This document shows positions 60,339 to 64,000 of a stretch of DNA of 64,000 nt, piece by piece. Under the pieces are notes generated by a model. It saw only the letters and a program-made list of their open reading frames with translations, made no database searches and was not told the origin of the DNA. The DNA is from Maylandia zebra. Lineage: Eukaryota > Chordata > Actinopteri > Cichliformes > Cichlidae. The position numbers and the translations under genes are program-made. Within the stretch, counting starts at the first letter, position 1; each line of letters opens with the position of its first letter. The stretch lies in contig NC_135174.1 in the NCBI RefSeq assembly GCF_041146795.1, positions 6,325,878-6,389,877 on the forward strand. The letters run 5' to 3'.

Positions 60339-63300
60339 AAAATCTCCGTGAGGAATTTTGCTCACTGCTGCCGAGACTGTGTTGCGCTAAAACAGTAATT
60401 ATTTTTATGAGATTATCTTCGTGAAAAACTCAATGATATCAATATATTCCTATTTGTGTAGGCCACTTCAAAATATGGTGACACCGTACAACAACATATT
60501 TCAGTCTCTTTGGCTGCTCACCTCTTTCCCAGATATCTGAAGGAGTTTAGAACGGAGCAGTGTCCCCTGTTCGTGCAACATAAATGTACACAGCACCGTC
60601 CTTTTTCCTGTTTCCACTGGCACTTCCTGAACCAGCGACGCCGCAGGCCAATACGCAGACGGGACGGAACCTTCAACTACAGCCCAGATGTTTACTGTAC
60701 CAAATATGATGAGGGAACAGGCACCTGCCCCGACGGAGATGAGTGAGTGTAACAAAGGCTTCAGTTTAGCACAAGATACTTGCCTTGATTATACTTACAA
60801 CAGAAACAAAAATAGGGATTTGTGTAAGGGGGAAGTTTTGTTTTTGAATGGCATAACTGGCCACACCATGTCTGGGAAGGTCTATATTAGTGGTATGTAT
60901 AGTCTCTGTAAGGTTAATTTAAACAGAAAGACATAGTATTTAACTAAATGTCCACATTTTCAGGTTTGTTGTTGTTTTAGCAGCCCTTTCAAGTTTAATC
61001 TGGCAGGAGAATGTCAAATTCAAGTTCTTTATGAAGCGTATTGTGCAATTGTGTAGGTCTCTGAATGTCAATAGACCTTTATTATCTCCATTAAAAGCAT
61101 CAAAGTGGTAATTCGGAACACAAATGGGCCAAAACTGTATGGATGTATGTCTAGTAGATGCTTTAGCACCTGTACTGTCACTCTGAGGGTCTTCCTCCAG
61201 TGAAATGTGCTGTACAATCCTCACAATGACCTATTTTAATATTAACAAAGAAAATGGAGATCTAAAGGATGCAACATGATTCCTGTTCTGTGACATTTTT
61301 GGTTCAGGCAGCCCACCATATAATGGCATCTTAGTTGTGGTTAGTTATGGTCAAAGTAGCCCATTTATTTAATTAATTATGTCCCTCCATCTATTTTCCT
61401 ACCACGGACCCCTTCTTCTGTCTCTTCATAAGTCTCTTTTTGGGACTGATGTCCCTCCTCCTGCACTTCTCCAAAGCTTGCAGCAGCAACTGTTTGTGAC
61501 TGCGACTTCTTACTAGTTTTTGCTGGTACTACTGACGGTGCAGCTGCTAACATATTGCTTACTTTGGCACATTTTGTTGCATTTATTTCTTGTTTCTCTT
61601 TCTTTTTCTCTCTCAGCTTTTCAGTTCCATGCTTTACCTTTTGTTTAGCCATCTTTATCAACCACTTCTTCCACACTAAACTCTATTCTACAAGGTGCAT
61701 GACTGCACAGGGAAGGTAGGGGCGAGCCAGTGATGGGGCAATCCAAATTCTAATACAAATGAACCAATGGGCTGCTGTCAGTGCTTGTAGGGTAGTGTTA
61801 GAGTGCACAGCGGCCCATCAAGCCGACCTGTATGCTGTGTGCATATGGACACAAAAAACATAAAAAATTATATTTACATGTCATGTCTGATTACCAGTAC
61901 AGTCCTGGTTGGCACCTATGGATAAAGGTGCAAAGGGTATATATTTTGTGATTTGAGCTTCAAATCAGAATACAAAAGTGTCCTTTAAATGTTGTGTGCT
62001 TAAAACATCTCACAGTCCTATTTACATCAGCAGTTGCCACAAACAAAGAATTATGAAGTGTGTTTTTCTTTACCTTTTTTTTTTAAATACTATCCATACA
62101 AAACAGTTCATAATTTAAAAAAAACATTGAAATGTATGCATGATTTGCATGCCTTTAAATAAATAATTTAACATTTTTGAATTTTATTTTTCTACATTCC
62201 AGGTGCCCATTTCTGCATCGAACAGCAGGTGACACAGAGCGCAGGTACCATCTCCGCTACTATAAAACTGGATCGTGTATCCATGAAACTGATGCAAAAG
62301 GCCACTGCAGCAAGAACGGCTCCCACTGTGCATTTGCTCACGGATCACATGACCTACGCAGCCCCGTTTATGACATCAGGTACACCAAATAAAACATGGA
62401 AGCGATCTTTGAAGTAGTTTCTATGTGTGTGGCTGTGTGTTGACAAAGTTTTTTTTCTCATTACGTGCTACACAGGGAAATGCAGGTGATGGAGTCTCAA
62501 GGAGGCTCAGGGACCACAGACGGAGGTGGAGGAGATGGGCAGTCGGGACAGGCAGCGAGTACAGCCCTCATAGAGAAGATCTTGAGTGAGGAGCCACGCT
62601 GGCAAGGTAACATCTGGAACACCACTTCAGGAGGAATTCAGGCAGAAAAACAGCTCACTGCTCAATCTTTGCTATGTACTATCGGCTTTGTGTTCCTACC
62701 TAAGTACTAAGAGAAAGATCATATGTGTGTAGTCATTAGGATATGGATTGCGTTGGTGTGTGGGGATGTAGCTAGTAGCTGTAGATCGTTTCTTAGTAGT
62801 ACACAAAAACTCTCTTAATAGAACACAAAGCAAAGATGAAAACCAGGACATGGAGTCTTAAAGCGATCACCACAGTGATTCTAGAAACATGAAGACGTAG
62901 AAACAGAGGCTGTAGCCTGACTGCTCATCAGTTTACTTGTTGAAGCTTAGGGTCTGGCTGGTGGGCTGGGGTCAGCACTCACTCTGCTTTAACGTCACTG
63001 TGGGTTCTTAGCTAGCTTAGCGTTAGCATGCTGTCTGTGCAGATGGTTGCAAAGAGCTGAAGTTGTGTTAGCAGCATAATGCAAATATCCATGCTGTAGA
63101 CTGCCACTATTTTCCTCCAACACATGAACTGAAATCAGCTGATTGTAGCATCAGTGCAAGTGGAACTGATAAGCAAGATTGATAAGCAGACAGACTAACA
63201 GTTACAAATAACTGGACTACTAGGAGCTGGATCTCTACATTTCTTTTCTAATAAGAACATGAAAAATTGTTAGTCTTCCTACACTGACAAACACAGTAAT

Positions 63301-63969
63301 ACAGGATTACCTTAGCTTGCGTACATTTATTAACATATGTTTGCTATAGCGTTTTTGCAACAATTCAACTTGGTTGGAGTTATGCATGTTTGCATGAACC
63401 TATTCTAATGTGTTAGTCTGAGTTACAGCACAAACTGATTTCTAATCCTCTGCAGAGATTTCAGTTTCCAAAACTCTGTTGTATCCTTTTAGAAATCTGA
63501 TATGATGCCGTTTGTTAAACAGTGCTTACAGGTGTGAAGTAAATTAGGTTGTGTTTTTACAAAACCTCTTAAATGTTATTTAAAAACATGTTTTTTGCTT
63601 TAATTAAATGTATATATCAGTTTTTCAAAGGTTGTGATAACGTACAAGTTTGAACAAGTCTTGAATCTTTTCAGGTCCAATCACCATCCATATTGGGCTG
63701 TATTTTGAGATTGTCTGTTTATATAGATTTCCAGTTGCTGTAAGGTCAAATATTTTTACCTAATTTCCCTTGATCTGCCCTTACAGTCTGCCTGCCTCAC
63801 TGTGTCTTTCCTCTCTCCTCTGTGTCTCCTCAGATAATGACTACGTGCTGTCCCATTACAAGACGGAGCTCTGTAAGAAACCACCTCGCCTGTGTCGTCA
63901 AGGTTATGCCTGTCCGTATTATCACAACAGCAAAGACAGGAGACGCAGCCCACACAAGCACAAATACAG
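59861..63969 (+). CDS. unk: Unkempt CCCH zinc finger RNA-binding protein, N-terminal exons (3' partial)
   Basis: Sequence-specific RNA-binding protein that represses translation and shapes early neurons in mammals. Exons 59861-60009, 60533-60742, 62203-62379, 62476-62606, 63834-63969; the frame is continuous (803 nt, about 267 residues so far) and continues past the window. The start ATG 59861 opens MSKTYPQPPSSS, a Ser-rich disordered stretch ending in VLNVQPEKPQHYTYLKEF, which is nearly identical to human UNK from QPEKPQHYT on. CCCH fingers follow: EQCPLFVQHKCTQHRPFSCF, YCTKYDEGTGTCPDGDECPF, YYKTGSCIHETDAKGHCSKN and YKTELCKKPPRLCRQGYACP. The C-terminal RING-like region and the last fingers are outside the window. 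Introns 2 (60743-62202) and 4 (62607-63833) hold mobile-element debris or nothing recognised. Confidence 0.97.
60305..60333. repeat. Short (AT)n microsatellite in unk intron 1
   Basis: About 14 AT units followed by a poly-A run. Confidence 0.9.
61377..61800 (-). mobile_element. hAT transposase N-terminal fragment in unk intron 2
   Basis: The minus-strand open frame 61676-61377 reads MAKQKVKHGTEKLREKKKEK, then a TKCAKVSNMLAAAPS stretch and a Lys/Ser/Glu-rich tail. Lysine-rich starts of the form SGAEKLREKKKKxxEEDAAKCxKLxDxF are typical of hAT (ZMYM-like) transposases. The downstream zinc finger and catalytic domain are missing. The adjacent DNA at 61720-61800 also looks repetitive. Confidence 0.5.
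62607..63833. other. unk: unk intron 4, nothing recognised
   Basis: No open frame with similarity and no clear repeat structure. Confidence 0.4.
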
Positions 63970-64000
63970 GTGCTGTGTTTCATTGTGCTAAAGAAAGAAG

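Overview
This is vertebrate nuclear DNA, almost certainly a teleost fish (percomorph; I suspect a cichlid, but the window cannot prove it). Genes are split by many GT-AG introns, proteins are close to vertebrate orthologues, and introns and intergenic DNA are packed with fish-type Tc1/mariner, pogo-like, hAT, SINE and non-LTR elements. Gene order SAP30BP - ITGB4 - H3-3B - UNK matches human 17q25.1 as I remember it.

Layout. 1-12.5 kb: the last seven coding exons of sap30bp (+). 12.5-20 kb: intergenic DNA dominated by transposons, including a deleted Tc1 element with TA flanks (13977-15214), a Tc1 remnant interrupted by another repeat (17425-17845), a 1.04-kb hAT element with a perfect 8-bp target duplication and a second small element nested inside it (17917-18955), and a long GT microsatellite. 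20-44.4 kb: a complete itgb4 (+), which I resolve into 42 coding exons adding up to 1,993 codons plus stop; it carries what looks like a second Calx-beta domain compared with mammalian integrin beta 4. 45.4-52.6 kb: a minus-strand gene for a PRY-SPRY protein without a RING finger. 53.4-57 kb: a complete 16-exon gene (+) for a 435-residue protein with RUN, PDZ and PTB domains in that order; I cannot assign it to a named mammalian gene and consider it the most novel item. 57-59.5 kb: the histone H3.3 gene (minus), convergent with the RUN-PDZ-PTB gene. 59.86-64 kb: the first five coding exons of unk (+), cut by the window end.

How the genes relate. They do not form one pathway. The H3.3 gene and unk are divergent and share about 450 bp of upstream DNA holding a perfect CRE and CCAAT boxes. 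The PRY-SPRY and RUN-PDZ-PTB genes are also divergent, from about 0.9 kb of shared upstream DNA. In human, GALK1 lies between ITGB4 and H3-3B; here I see no galactokinase exons and the interval instead holds the PRY-SPRY and RUN-PDZ-PTB genes. Exon borders were placed by hand from splice consensus, reading frame and similarity to remembered orthologues; frame closure over all exons supports them but single borders may be off by a few bases.
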